The notes beneath the pieces are model-generated. The model was not told where the DNA came from. It saw only the letters and a program-made list of their open reading frames with translations, and searched no databases. DNA of 64,000 bases. It comes from Allium sativum (Eukaryota > Streptophyta > Magnoliopsida > Asparagales > Amaryllidaceae). Numbering within the stretch: the stretch's first letter is position 1; each line of letters starts with the position of its first letter. Shown piece by piece: positions 31,261 to 43,926 of this stretch. A program made the translations under genes and the position numbers. The stretch spans positions 33,556,688 to 33,620,687 of the forward strand of contig JASFAX010000020.1 in the NCBI GenBank assembly GCA_030737875.1. The letters are read 5' to 3'.

Positions 31261-32404
31261 CGATTAATATTAGCAACTTAAGTAGAAGTTACCATTATTT
31301 TGGTAGTGAAGGCTGATAGTTTATGCGAGTATGACCCTCGCTTTTGGTTTTTCAGGACATAGTGTGGTTTTCATCTGCACTCTGTCATTAGAATGAAAGA
31401 TGTTAGACATATTGTCTATTTTATGTGTGCCTGTAAAAATGGAATATGAATTAATAAAGATCACAGTTTATGTCGAGTGTTCAGATGTTCTTTTTATGTT
31501 TCTAGGGTCCTGTACTTGCATAAGCATACTTATCGTCACACTCATCCTAAAAGCGATCAGGTACCGCGCTTTGGGTCTATTGTTCTAGAGGGATGAGATA
31601 TAGCATTGGTTTCGTTAAGTCTCCCTCAACTCAGGAAACCCGTAGTTAGCGAAACCAGGCTAGGCTCCCGCTATTTTGGGTTGCCCAGGGTTAATACCAA
31701 GTACAGTGAAGGCGTGGCACATCGCGATTTACGGCCCATCCGGTGGGTGGCTCTTCAATCGTTCATTGGATTGTGGTTAGCGATAGACGTAATTTATTCG
31801 CCTGAGAATAGAAGCCCGGATCATCATCCTGTAGGGTCTGATCATGGCCATGGCCTACCCTTTAGCCTTAAGAGTTTCAGGGAAGAAACGATTTAAGGTT
31901 GGTCTCGGTGCTGCACCAAGATTCGACTGGCACCCATAGCCAGCAGAGAAATTTGGATCACTCTTGGTTGGCGGTTAGGTGGCAGCCCCAAGTTGCTTGG
32001 GACTTGTGCATGGAATGATCTATCCTTGGTATCATTTCAAGGCCGATGTCGAGTTAGTGGTTATTTATTCTCGGTAGCGCCACAGGCCAGCGGCTCGAGT
32101 AGCTTTACCGGCTTCCATGCTTGGGGTATTGGTCGTAGCCAGTGTTGTTTGGCCTCGATGTTGGTTCGAGGTTCGGATGGTAGCGCCGGCTCCCATGCTC
32201 GGAGTGTTGATGCGGCGATCGGATGTTTGTACGCAAGATAGTTGTTAGGATTAATCAAATGTTTCATGCGCAGAGCAAACACAAAAGAGAGATAGGAAGT
32301 TGAACATCGTTTCCACTAACAATTATGGCAGTAATAGCATTTACAATGCCTTGATTCGCTAGAAAACAAAACATCATTGGAATTATAAATAACTGTGTAC
32401 TAAG
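31261..32404. other. Tat-B spacer between antisense gene and pol
   Basis: No gene recognised. Repeated phrases of the type GGCCTCGATGTTGGTTCGAGG and GGTAGCGCC..CCATGCT occur near 32080-32210. The same layout is recognisable in Tat-C at about 52210-53240, so the spacer is conserved between the two elements. Confidence 0.5.
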
Positions 32405-35400
32405 TTATGTAAAGTAGCGGCGAAGATGTTCATTGTTCCATGCCCTTGGGAGTTCAGCTCCATCCACGGTTGCGAGTTTGAAAGATCCATTGCTGAACTT
32501 CCGTTGTATGGAGTACGGACCTTCCCTACGAGGAGTGAGGCCTTTCGGTGGAGGAAAGACACGTTTTAAGATGAGGTCACCGACGTTGAGTTCCTTATGA
32601 CGGATCGTGGAATTGAAGTATAATGCTACTCGCTACCGTTGGGCGGCGGCTCTGAGGTCAGCTTCGTTCCTCTTTTCTTCTAGCAAGTCGAGTGACCCCA
32701 AGAGTAAGTCTTGGTTTTTCTTCGGGTCGAAATAAGTAACTCGATAAGATTGAATCTTGAGCTCAATGGCGACAACAGACTCAGATTTGTAGGAAAGGTT
32801 CTTGATGGTGGGTGGTTCTATTGGCCCATAGGGCTAGATAAAGTTCGATAGCCCACATTCCCCCAGACTTTTCCAGACAGTTCTTGATGATGGACTTGAT
32901 GACCTTGTTAACCGCCTCAACTTGCCCATTAGCTTGGGGGTGAGCCACTGCCTATAATATTTTTTTGAAGCTGTGTCGCTGACAGAAGGGTTTGTATTCG
33001 GCGCTCTCTACTTGAGTGACATTGTCAGAAATGATAGCTTGATGGACCTTGTATCGAGTAACGATGTTGTGTACAACGAAGTAAATAATCTTCGTGGTGG
33101 TTATTGTGACGAGAGCTTCGGCCTCTGCCCATTTGGTAAAATAACCAACTGCGTCGACAGAATACCATGCCCCTCCTCTGGCCATTGGAAGAGTTACAAT
33201 GATGTCGATTCCCCATATGGCAAATGGCCATGGGTTAATCATTTGCATCAATTATGTAGGCCGAGATCATAGGATCTTTGAGAAGCGCTGGCACTTGTCA
33301 CACTTGCGAGAGTAGCCTGCAACATCTTTGTCAAGCGTAGGCCAATAATAACCAGGTCTAAATATTTTTGTTCCCAGGGTTTGTCCTCCGGTATGATCAC
33401 CGCACTCATCCTCGTGTGCATTAGTGATCACTCTGATAGCATCATCATGGGCTATGCATTTGAGCAATAGGACAAAGAAACCTCTGCGGTAGAGCACCCT
33501 ATCCATAAGAAGGTAGTGATCCAATTGGCGGGTGAGGGCTCGTCTTTCCTTGTAGTGTCCTGGTAGGGTCCTGTGTTGCAGGTAATTCTTGATTGGAATC
33601 ATCCAGGATTCAGGTTTGGATCTGGAACTCATGGCCGCCTCGGGTTGTATTTTCTTGATACTTGGGCATTTTAGCACTTCGATGGGGGCGAATCCTTGGA
33701 GCTTGCTAGTTTGGCTAGTGAATCTGCCTTTTCATTTTGGCTAGTGAAGGGCAAGTCGTTCCCCCTTAGCTTGATATTCTCCCTGCACCTGGTGCACGAT
33801 GAGTTGTGAATCAGAGAAGATTTGGATGGTCTTTAGTTTAAGCTCGACTGCAAGTCTGAAACAATCTATCAAGGCCTCATATTCCATGTCTTTGTTGGTA
33901 GCAAAGAAATTTAGCTTTAACGAATAATATATCGGGCATTCTTCGGTGGTGGTGATCTCGACTTCAGCTCTAGAGCATTTGCTATTGTAGGAGCCATCCA
34001 AAAATAATTTCCATTGAGTGTCGGAAGCTTCAGTGTTCTCTGGGAGAGTCTCCTCGGAAGCTGTGAATTCTACTATGAAATCGGAGAGAGCTTATCCAAG
34101 GATGGCTTAGCGAGGGATGAATGTTATCTAAAACAGGCTCAGTTCCATACTCTGTTTTAATAACCGCCCAAATGCCTCGGGTCATTGTAGGACTGGTCAC
34201 AGTGGTTAGTCGTTATAAACCTTTATAGGATGAGACTGGAATTACGGTCGAAGCTTCAGGGAGAAAATTAGTAAGCAGAAGGCCAACTGTTCTGGCTTCG
34301 GATAATTCTTTTCTACCACTATGAATCGTTTGCCGATGTAGTAGATAGGTCGTTGGACGCAGTTCTTTATGCGCACTAGTGCCGAGCTGATTGCTCGTAC
34401 GGAAATAGGAAAAAAAAAGATATAAGTCTATGCCGTACACAGGCTTAGATAAGATAGGTGGTTGCTCTAAGTGATTCAGAAAGACCTCAAATGCGAAAAC
34501 GCACTCTTGGGTCCACTCAAAGTTGCGTTACCAATTTTAAAATAAATCAAAGAAAGGAAAGCACTTGTAGGTGGCCTGCAAGATGAACTAACTCCAAGAG
34601 GCGACCTTGCCATTTAAATTTTTGACATCTTTGATGTTCTGGGTGATTTGTATGCCCCGAATGGATTGGATTTTTTCGGGATTGGCTTCGATGCTCTGGG
34701 ACTTGACGATGAAACCCAAGAATTTTCTTGAAGCGATGCCGAAGGAACATTTCAGGGGGATGAGTTTAATGTCATACAGGCAAAGGACATCGAACATTTC
34801 AGAGAGGTCGTGGACGTGGTTGCTTGACAAATTAAATTTTACGAACATATCTACCACACACACCACCATAGATTTCCCAATTTCGTTCTTGAAGAGACGA
34901 TTAACCATTCATTGATAAGTGGCGCCGACATTCTTAAGGCCGAAGGGCATGACGTGATAGCAGTAAAGCCTGAGGTCGGTTATGAAAGAGATATGATCCT
35001 AATCGTGAATATTCGTTAGGATCTGATTGTAGCCTGAATAGGAATCCATGAAAGATAGTACCCGGTATTAGGAGGTGGAATCAACAAGTTGATCGATTTT
35101 TGGGAGTGGGAAGCTGTCCTTGGGACATTCCTTGTTTATGTCAGAGAAGTCTATGCAAGTTCGCCATTTACAGTTGGCTTTTTCGACCAGGACTAGATTG
35201 GAGACCCATTCGAGTTCAGTCAGCTTCGCGAATAAAGTTTTTATTGATTAGACGGTCTACCTCTTCCTTGAGTGCTTTGAAACTTTCGAGTCCCAAGTAG
35301 CGGCGCTTCTGCTGGATTGGAAGAATTGTGGGATCAATTCTTAGACAATGGCAAGCGACCGCGGGGTCGATGACTCTCATATTAGAGTGGGTCCATACGA

Positions 35401-35990
35401 ACATGTCCAAATTAGCCTTCAAGAAACTTACAAGATCTTCTTTGATTGCGGGATGGAGTTGCGATCTATCTTCAGAATCCTTGATGGTTCATCGGGATTA
35501 ACTGGAATATCCACTGTAGGTTCGACCAAAGTAGCCTTCTCGTACTTAGGCTCTTCATCCTTCCATGGGTCGAGGTCATCAGAAAGACGATAGTGGCGCC
35601 TGAGCCAGGCCCAAACGCCGTTGATTTCTATGTAGAAATGTCCTTGGCGTAAGAAGGTGCCGACATGGCTTTTGCCTTGTCCTTATTGCGTGCATTCTTC
35701 CATTCTATTGTGTAACACTCTCTGGCATTTGCTTGATCACGTCTAACTGTTCCAATCTTGTTTTCTATCGGGAATTTCATTAAGAGAGACCAGGGGACAT
35801 GCAGATCCAAAACTCTGTAAGGAATGGGCATCTAAAGAAAGCGTTGTAAGGGGAATCAATGTCTATAACCACGAAAGTAATGATTCAGACCCTGCTCTAA
35901 TCCCCTTCGACTAGCTCTACATGCAAATCGATAATGATCACTAGGCAACTAGAAGCCCCGTTGAAGCCATGGATCGTGGCACGACATGGC
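32405..35990 (-). pseudogene. pol: Tat-B pol: RT, dual RNase H and integrase, degraded
   Basis: On minus, from high to low: RT fingers (NKNFIREAD, about 35220), RT palm with CVVDMFVKF where YVDDMLVK is expected (about 34850), FLGFIVKSQSIEANP, and RNase H remnants (34440-34213). The second RNase H (YSLKLNFFATNKDMEYEAL, about 33900), integrase finger (HTGGQTLGTKI, CDKCQRF, about 33350) and core (WGIDIIVTLP; SDNVTQ instead of DNGTQ) follow. The tail RVFPPPKG...PRAWNNEHL ends with TAA at 32407-32405. Many frameshifts and stops are present, and the catalytic first Asp of YVDD reads Val. Confidence 0.88.
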
Positions 35991-38350
35991 TTTAAGTCCT
36001 TTGTTCCAGTTACATTGGGTCATAAGCAGATTTGAAGATAATGTTGATCGAGCTTCCTGAGTCAACTAATAGTTTTTGAACAGAAGCGACACCGATCTGG
36101 GTCATGTTAACTAGTGGACCGGTGGTCAGGATCTCAACCATTATAAAATCTCTTTTATGGGAAACAATGTCGCCCCGCATGGGTTTTTTGAGCTTGGCTA
36201 GGAAGGATTCATCGAGAGTGGACCAAGCCTCATAAGTAGCACGCTTCGTGGAAATCACATACTCTTCCATTTTCCCAAAGATATCGTCTGTCGCATAAGG
36301 TCCGCCACATATAGTGTTAATCACGATTCTTCGCTTCTGGTTAGACGGACCCGGAGCCGTTTTGGCCGGCGCCTGAGGTGCTGGTGCTAGATGCTTTGAA
36401 CTTGCTTCGGGAGGAAAGGGTTCTTGGATGTATTGCTCAAGTCGTTTCTTGTGGATAATCTTCTCAATTATATCCTTGAGTCGACGACATTCAATTGTGC
36501 TATGACCATACGCGTCATCACATCAGCAGTACCTTCCAATATTTCTCTCGAGGTCGGTTGATTCCCTGGCGCATGGCTTTTTGTATGTAAATGTGTTGCA
36601 TGTCTCCACGTAAATTTTTTCTAAGTCCTTATTTAGCGGGGTGTATGTCTCGATGGCTCGGTAAGGGTCGGGTTTCCTTGGTTCGATCTGAGCCTGACCG
36701 TTGTTCCGGCCGCCTTTCCTACCATTATTTGTTCTTTGCCTTTAGGTAACCGGCCCCTTGTTCCGATTAGAGGGATCTCCTACTTATCTTCTTCTGAGGT
36801 TGTTATTTACATCGTCTTCTTGAGATTCGTTGGGGCGACTGGCTTCGAAGAGCCGATTCCGTCTTGCTTCCTCTTGGCATAAATATTACCCCGCCTTTTT
36901 GTATAAAGCATCGAGGCTTTTTGGATGCTTCCGATCAATCCATATCTCGAATTTGGAAGCAAGAAGGACACCTTTTGCTAGCTGAAAGAGTATGGTTCTA
37001 AGGTCTGGATCCTCGACCTCGGGGAGGGTGATGTTGAACCGAGAGAGGTAAATTTTGAGCGACTCGGCGGGTCTTTAGTATAGGTTTGACAAAGTGAGGG
37101 CATTCTTTGGAGTCGGGATATGCACCCTGAATTGCTTGACAAGTTTTTTTGCTAGTTAAACGAAGTAGTTTATGGAATCAAGTGGGAGGCGAGAGAACCA
37201 AAGTAAAGCTGTCCCGGACAGGAAGACTGGGAAGTACTTGCATATGACCGGATCATTGCCCTGACTTGAATCCATTTGCCACTCATACCTGCTCAAGAAA
37301 GCACAAAGATCGATGGAGCCATCATAGAGTGGCATATGTGGCATGCTGAAGCGTCCCAACGACTCGGCCTCGTTTACTCTTTTTGTGAAGGGATTATTCC
37401 TAATGTGGGCCGCCCACGAGTCATGCACATTGCCTCGCATTTCACTCATGATACTCTGGACCATGTCGGGGAGATAAGTTAAATGGGGATCCTCCATCGG
37501 GATTCAGGGATCTTGGCGAGGTTCTGAGTTCTGATATGAGGGCGTCTACAGTGATGAACGTCCAGGTGGTCTTCTTCCATGTCCTCGATGTCTGTAATCG
37601 GATCCTGGTGTGGATGATTAGGTGGAGCGGGTCTATGCGGTTCCTGATCTGGAAGAGCGTGGGCCGCTGGAATAGTAGGTCCATCATCTCAACAGACGAT
37701 CGTTGGGTTTTGCTGAGGAAGGGGTTGGATGGTTGGACCCGATCCATCATTGATGATCAAGCGAAAGTGATCTTGGTATTGTGCCCCCTGGTTGTATGTG
37801 ACTATAGTTCAGGTTGCCACTGCCATTTCCATTTCCATTGGCATAACCATTGTCGTTGCCATCGTCGAGGGCATTGGTGTGGAAAATGACATTGTTGATG
37901 AGACTAAACCTCCTTCCTTGATGCGGGCCCCTCGATACGAAATAGGAAGTATCCGAGACAGTTGGCCGAGGTTGAGCATTGTTCTGAGTTAGCTGAAGTC
38001 GAGCGATGATCTGATGACATTCTTGAAGTTGTCGCATAAGGTCGACATTTTGCCATAATGCTTGATTGATCTCGACGGCTGTGTTCTCATATTTTTCACT
38101 AAGCACGCGGATCTGAGCTTGTGTCACAGGCACTTCAGGGTCCACAGTAGAAGGGACGTTTTCATTAGTGGCCGGGATTTCCGCCGGCTGAAGCTGTTGG
38201 GATGTTCCGGATTCAGCTGCGGGTTGAAGAGCCGATCATTGTGTTCTTTGGTCACTTTGCCATCGTGAGCGAACTCGGCGGTAGGTTTTAGCAAAGTAAC
38301 CTATAGCTCGTCAAAGTTGAGATGACAATGTGCGACAAAGGCGCAAACAC
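35991..38350 (-). pseudogene. gag-pro: Tat-B gag-protease, degraded
   Basis: The N-terminal part (38145-37747) begins DPEVPVTQAQIRVLSEKYEN and includes a Gly/Asn-rich stretch (NGYANGNGNGSGN). The capsid domain lies at 37497-37010 (FSMPHMPLYDGSIDL, FPVFLSGTALLWFSRLP). The protease has LLVDSGSSINIIF at about 36075. A CHHC-type finger region is at about 36520-36480 but altered. Frameshifts separate the pieces. Confidence 0.85.
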
Positions 38351-38353
38351 GAG

Positions 38354-38373
38354 CTCTCTCAATGAAAGCACCA
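38354..38373 (-). other. Tat-B primer-binding site
   Basis: On minus, two bases after the 5' LTR end (CAACA), TGGTGCTTTCATTGAGAGAG, nearly identical to that of Tat-A. Confidence 0.75.
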
Positions 38374-38375
38374 AA

Positions 38376-39329
38376 TGTTGATGGAAAAAAATGTCTTAAA
38401 CACTCAAGATTCCAATTACTAGGAATTAATAGTTTGGTTATATAGACAAAAGCGGAAAACGGTAAATAACACGAGAGATGTATAGTGGTTCGGCCTCAAT
38501 AGGGGCCTACGTCCACTTTGAAGAGTCGTTGGAATATTATTAACAACACGTAGTTACATAGCCAAGACCATCTCATGATATCTCATTACATTCATCTATA
38601 AGTTATATGATGTCATAATTATTATACATTTCATATATTAGGAAAAAGACACTTTTTCCCTTCTTCTACCTCAAAGTGGAAATGCCATTAGAAGAGCACT
38701 CAAGAGGTCTCAAGCTCACAAAATCCCAAACCATCGAAGTGGGATGCCATGGGGTATTTATAGGAGAGGGGTTTGGTATAATTAGGTAGGAGTAGGTGAA
38801 AATAGGTTACAACACTGAGAATTTCGCCCCTGACACCCGCACCCATGCATATTTTGCACCCAGGCTTAGGGCGCGAATTTCGCACCTCGTGAGGTGCGAA
38901 ATTTGTACCCCATAGGGGTGTGAAATTCATACCCCATAGGATATGAATTTCGCATCCTGCTGGGCGCAAATCACTTACCCTTTGGTGGCACGAATTTCGC
39001 ACCTGGATGGGTGCGAATTTCGCACCTCTAGCAACCCTTAGAGGTGCGAAATTCGCACCTCGAGGGGTACGAAGTTCACTTTATGAGAGGCATGAGTTCC
39101 ATGGGCATGGGCATTTGGGGCCTCAAGGTTCGAGCACGCGTCTCTTGGGGATTCACAGCCTTGGTTCAGAAATGTGTTAGGGATGTTGCTAAGACCTTGG
39201 CGGCATGGTTCCTCTTCAACCCTGTCTCCTTCGCTCTTAAGCATCCCTCTCAGCCTTTGATCCATGCATTGCGTTGGGTCGAGCATGTCTCATGTGCTTT
39301 TGGGAACAGGACCAAAAATCCAATTAATA
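38376..39329 (-). repeat. Tat-B 5' LTR
   Basis: In plus orientation it starts TGTTGATGG; the far end (ACCAAAAATCCAATTAATA) aligns to the Tat-C LTR ends with TA in place of CA. It has the R-U5 hairpin (38484-38517, AGTGGTTCGGCC...GGCCTACGTCCACT), a minus-strand TATA box (TATAAATA, 38762-38755) and an array of GTGCGAAATTCGCAC-type palindromes (about 38866-39066) just upstream of it. No partner LTR is visible in the window. Confidence 0.75.
38866..39066. repeat. Palindromic GTGCGAA/TTCGCAC array in the Tat-B U3
   Basis: About ten diverged units centred on AGGTGCGAAATTCGCACCT. It lies about 100 bp upstream of the TATA box on minus, the enhancer position. Confidence 0.75.
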
Positions 39330-40059
39330 GGGTTGAACGAGTGTTACTAGAGAACGGGACACAATGTTGTTTGTCTCAATGAATATAAATTTCAACAACT
39401 ACACTATGATAAAATAAATCAATGTGAATTAAAATACATATGCGTATTCGATACGTAATTCATTTATTTGATTTTATTATATGAGCCTTATTTCAACTAT
39501 TGCCGTTTTGAAATAAATTTATACTTAACATTTTATTTGAGATAAAATTTAATTAACTATTTAAAATAAAACTTTCAAATTTTTATGTCCAAAGCCACGC
39601 ATTAAAGATAAATTTTTGTCTTACATTCTAAAATAAAAAAACTGAATTTTATACATAACAATTTGGTTTCAACTAACTTCTTATAAAATAAATAGCTATA
39701 ATAAAAAATTTAACTATGTCTCGATTCATATTTTGAATTACATTTTGATTTCTAAATTAATTACGCTACTCATATTGCACAGTTTAATAAATTAATTTCC
39801 ATTTCCTTTCTTAATCAATTTGTGAGACTTATATTTCAAGGCCTAACAACGTTTGATGTTAAATATGCAATTTACTTAATATTGTATATCTTGTTAATTC
39901 GACAAAATGTTCATATTAAACTAAGCTCATGAGAAGAATCCTATTCTAAAAGAAAATCCAAATATAAATATTTATTTTAACCTTAAATCTTCATTTAAAT
40001 TATATTTAAATACGTAAAAATTACCGATTCTTTACAGTTATGTAATAAAACGTGTGCAA
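39330..40059. other. AT-rich spacer without a gene
   Basis: Very AT-rich, with no ORF of note and no recognisable repeat. It separates the Tat-B LTR from truncated element E. Confidence 0.6.
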
Positions 40060-41460
40060 GCAATTACAGAATTTGCGAGAGCTTGTCCTCTGATTGCTAC
40101 TCGAGGTTGAAACTCAGTTTCATATTGGCTAAGCTCAATTCCCCATTTCACTTACCTTCCAGAAGTTTGTGGCTTACTCAAAACTTGTTGAAGTGGAAAA
40201 TTCATCAAAAACAGAATAGGATATGCTTGAAATAATCCCAGAGCTTCCATGCTATAAGTATTAGGCAAAACACTAATTTTTCCAATACGGGATATCAGGT
40301 TTTTGCATATTTTAACCTTCTGCTAACATAATAAATTAGGTGTTGAGTTCCATCACTTTCTCTTATAAGGACCGAGCTTACCGCATATTCGTAAACGACC
40401 ATATAGAAGTATAACCCTTCTCCTTTCTCAGGACTAGATTAAACTGGGGGTTCCCCATGTAATCTTTCAATTCTAGAAATGCTTTTCAAAGTACTTCTTT
40501 ATCTTTATAATATCAAAGAAATGGATGCATTTGTCGGTGGCCATGGAAATGAACCTACTGAGGGCTGCTACCTTTCCGTTGGGCTCATGAGCTCCTTGCT
40601 TGTTTTGGGTTCTTCCATATCCTTTATGGCTTGGATTTTGTCAGGGCTAGGCTCAATTCCCTGTTCGCCTACAACCTACTCTAGGAACGTGACAGATTGG
40701 ACTCCAAACGAACACTTCTACGGGTTAAATTCATTTGGTAATCTCTCAAGATGTTGAACATCTCCTTTAGGTCCTCCAAGTAACTCTCCTCTTTGAGGGA
40801 CTTTACTAGCATATCATCTACTTATGCTTCCATGTTGCGCCCTATATAATCTTAGAACATTCTATTAACTAGCCTGCGGTATGTTGCTCCAACGTTCTTC
40901 AATTTGAAGGGCATTACTTTATAAAAAAATGTTCCCCAATCGATAATGAAACTTGGATGCTCCTCTTCTGGTTTGTGCTTGGGAATTTGGTTGTATCCTA
41001 AGTAGGCATCGATAAGGGAAAGCAAGCTATGTCCGCTTGTTGCATCAAGCAACTGGTCTATCCATAGTAGGGGATAACAATCTTTCAGGCAAGCCTTGTT
41101 TAATTCCATATAGTCAACACAAGTTATCCAATTACAGTTGGACTTCTTTACTAGCACAAGGATAGCTAGCAATTTGGGATAAAAACTTCACGGATGAACA
41201 CGTTTGTCGCCAAACTTTTAACTTCCTCTTCTAAAGCCTTCGACCAGTCTCTGTTGTATTGCCTCCTCTTTTTTCGAATTGGGATTACAGAAGGATTGAT
41301 GTTCAGGGAATGGCTCATGATAGAGGGGCTGATTCCAACCGTGTCCGAATGAGTCCAAATCCCTATCAGTATGACTTTGGTCTTATCCTTTAGATCAACA
41401 CTTACTTCCTCCAAATCCTCTATTGGTTTTATGCTTTCAGTATCCCCTCGAGAATCCTAA
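40060..41460 (-). pseudogene. pol: Element E pol fragment: RT and start of RNase H
   Basis: On minus: WTHSDTVGISPSIMSHSLNI (41340), NKACLKDCYPLLWIDQLLDA, DAYLGYNQIP, MPFKLKNVGATYRRLVNRMF, then VDDMLVKS with a stop at the expected Tyr (about 40820). IQAIKDMEEPK and the RNase H start (VSSVLIRESDGTQHLIYYVS) follow. The last recognisable piece is ELSQYETEFQPRVAIRGQAL near 40090, where homology stops. The second RNase H and integrase are absent, so the element is truncated. Confidence 0.85.
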
Positions 41461-43926
41461 TCAATTACAATTTCCTCTTCCCCAACCCAATTTACGTCAA
41501 TGACTCTTTTCATTTTTCGTCTCAAAGAAGTGTACATATCATTCATGCTTTTGTCAGTTTTATTGATTTTTATTATAGCTTCGAACATTTGATGTAAGAA
41601 TCCGTTATTCGACGGTTGAAAAATAGTAGAGGAATAAAAGAACAAAGAATACTCCCTTTTGTACTTGTCAACTATTGCGAAATACAATTCGCAAAAATTA
41701 AACTGTCGCCCCTGATGGTACTCTATCATTCTTTTGTCAAGAACTTTAGCATAACGTATTTGGAAGAGACAAAAGAATCCATATTTTCCGAAGTAGGTCA
41801 ACCGAAGAAGGCATGGTAGAAGGATTGTTGTTCGATCACGATAAAAAGAGTTTCAAATATTTGGTCGAGCGGAGGCAACACAACTTGGACCAGGAGGTTA
41901 GTCTACCCATTGGAATTGATCCCTTGTTGTTGAAGCCGAAGATTGGCTCATTACTTGGTTCTAACTTCTCCTCGGAGATTCCCATCTAATTAAAAGCATA
42001 TTTAAAGATGACATTACTGCACTCCCAGTATCAACATGGATTTTGGTAACAACAGAAAGCCTAATCTGAGCTGTTATCATGAGACGGTCATTATGTGGGT
42101 GATGGACCCCTTTCTTCATCTCGTCCGGAGAAATCACCAGGTTATGCATCTTAAGAGTATAACAAACATTCTTTAAATATGGTTTCTCTCGGATGGAGAA
42201 TATCCCTTCATGAGCTACCTTTAGGTATCGATTTCTGGCTACTGGACAATTTCCAACAGAGTGTGGCCTACCATGGATCACATTGATTTTGTTTATTGGT
42301 GGTCCAAAGTCGACTTTCCTCCATAGAGGATTCTACTGCGTTGGCTGAAACCTTTTGCTATCTATTTGCATGATAGGTAGATGTTTGCTTGATTAGTAAA
42401 AACACATTCAGATGTCCATTGTAGATAAGCTTTTGAATAATGCCATCCACAATCTTGCATTCATCAGTTTTGTGTCCGTTTTTCTTGTGATATTCACAAT
42501 AATTTCCGCCAGCATGGGATTCAGGGCAATTGTTGGCTTTAAACGAGACTGGGAAGTTATTGACCCTTTCTTTGGCCATAACATACACATAGGATATGGG
42601 CTTGCTTAAAGTGATTGAGTTGGAATTAGAATCCTCCCATCTTGGCCGCTTCTGATTTCCATCCAAACCAAACCTTCCCTCTTGAGGCTTTCTATCGAAG
42701 CCCGACTTTCCTCCTTTCCCTTGAGTTTCGAATTTCTTCATTGTGAAGTAAAATTCATCCATACGGATTAACTTGTCAGCTAAAAGGTGGAAGTCTTGTG
42801 GGTCTTTACATCCGTGAAGGTATAGCTCTTTCCAGAAGGGTGTGTTCTCGATCGACCCCGAATTCACAACAATTAGCATATAACGGTCTTTAATATATTT
42901 TACTTTAATGTTTCTACGTGGATTCTTTTCGAATAATCCCCTAGGGACACTCCTCGTCCCCGCTTGGTGTTAGCAATAACTGTTTAATCCACTGTTATAT
43001 CTTTATAGATGCAGAATTGTGCAGAAAACTCATCGACGAATTGTTTCCGTGAGTAAATGGTATTCTCTCTACACCAACGATATTGTTTGGCCATTGCTCC
43101 CTGGAGGGTTACTGGAAGAAGACGACACCTAACGTCCCCCTAAGAATTATAGAGATCTGTTTTACAGTCAAAATCCAAAGATGATCGCCAGGGTCAGTTG
43201 TTCTGAGATATTTTATTATTGGAACCTTCAACCTAAATGGTATTATAGTGTTCATGATCTCATCGGTGAAAGGGGATACTATTTCATTGTCTTTATCCCT
43301 ATCATCGTGGGTTGTCTACCCTTTGTTTCGTAACAGGTCCTTGATGGTTTCTCTAGCAATATCTTTGAGGTAAGCCTCTGTGTTGTCATAATTTATCCTC
43401 TTGGGATCATAACCTTTTGAAGTATAGATGCTAGATTGCTCCTGGTTACATTGATTTCCTTGGTGATTTACCCCTATCAAAAGTGACCTTTTCTTCTTGG
43501 AGGAAGCAGCTTTGACTTTTTCCTTCCTCAGATTGTTGGATGGGAGCCTTTCTCTTTGGACGTCCTTCCAATTACCTTTGACTGGACTTGGTAAGCCTTG
43601 AAGATCTTTGAGCATTATCAACACTCATTTAAGCTATCATTTCTTGGACTTGCTTCTCTAAAGCAATGTTCTTAGCACTGTTTTCCTCTATGCTATTTCC
43701 ATTTGGCGTACGCAATGGATTGGAAGTTCCTTTTGCTTCGTTATTTTTCTGGTTGAATGTCGTTTCCACGTTCTCCTCGATAGAAACATTAAGATCTAAT
43801 TCCTTATTTCCTCTTCTAGCCTTTTCGACTTCATACTTTCCTAATCATGAAGCGAAGAATTTTCCAAAATTAGTTTATAATGAAAGAATGGAATCGAAGG
43901 TTCATGCCCTCCTTCTAGCACCAAAA
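41461..43926 (-). pseudogene. gag-pro: Element E gag-protease, degraded
   Basis: A protease-like IHVDTGSAVMSS lies at about 42040. A gag nucleocapsid region covers 42879-42358, with a finger CEYHKKNGHKTDECK (about 42490) and DFHLLADKLIRMDEFYFTMK. Further gag-like basic sequence reaches 43624, then a leader to the LTR. The next-to-LTR minus sequence is TTTTGGTGCTAGAAGGAG, a primer-binding site of different sequence from the Tat-A one. Confidence 0.75.
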
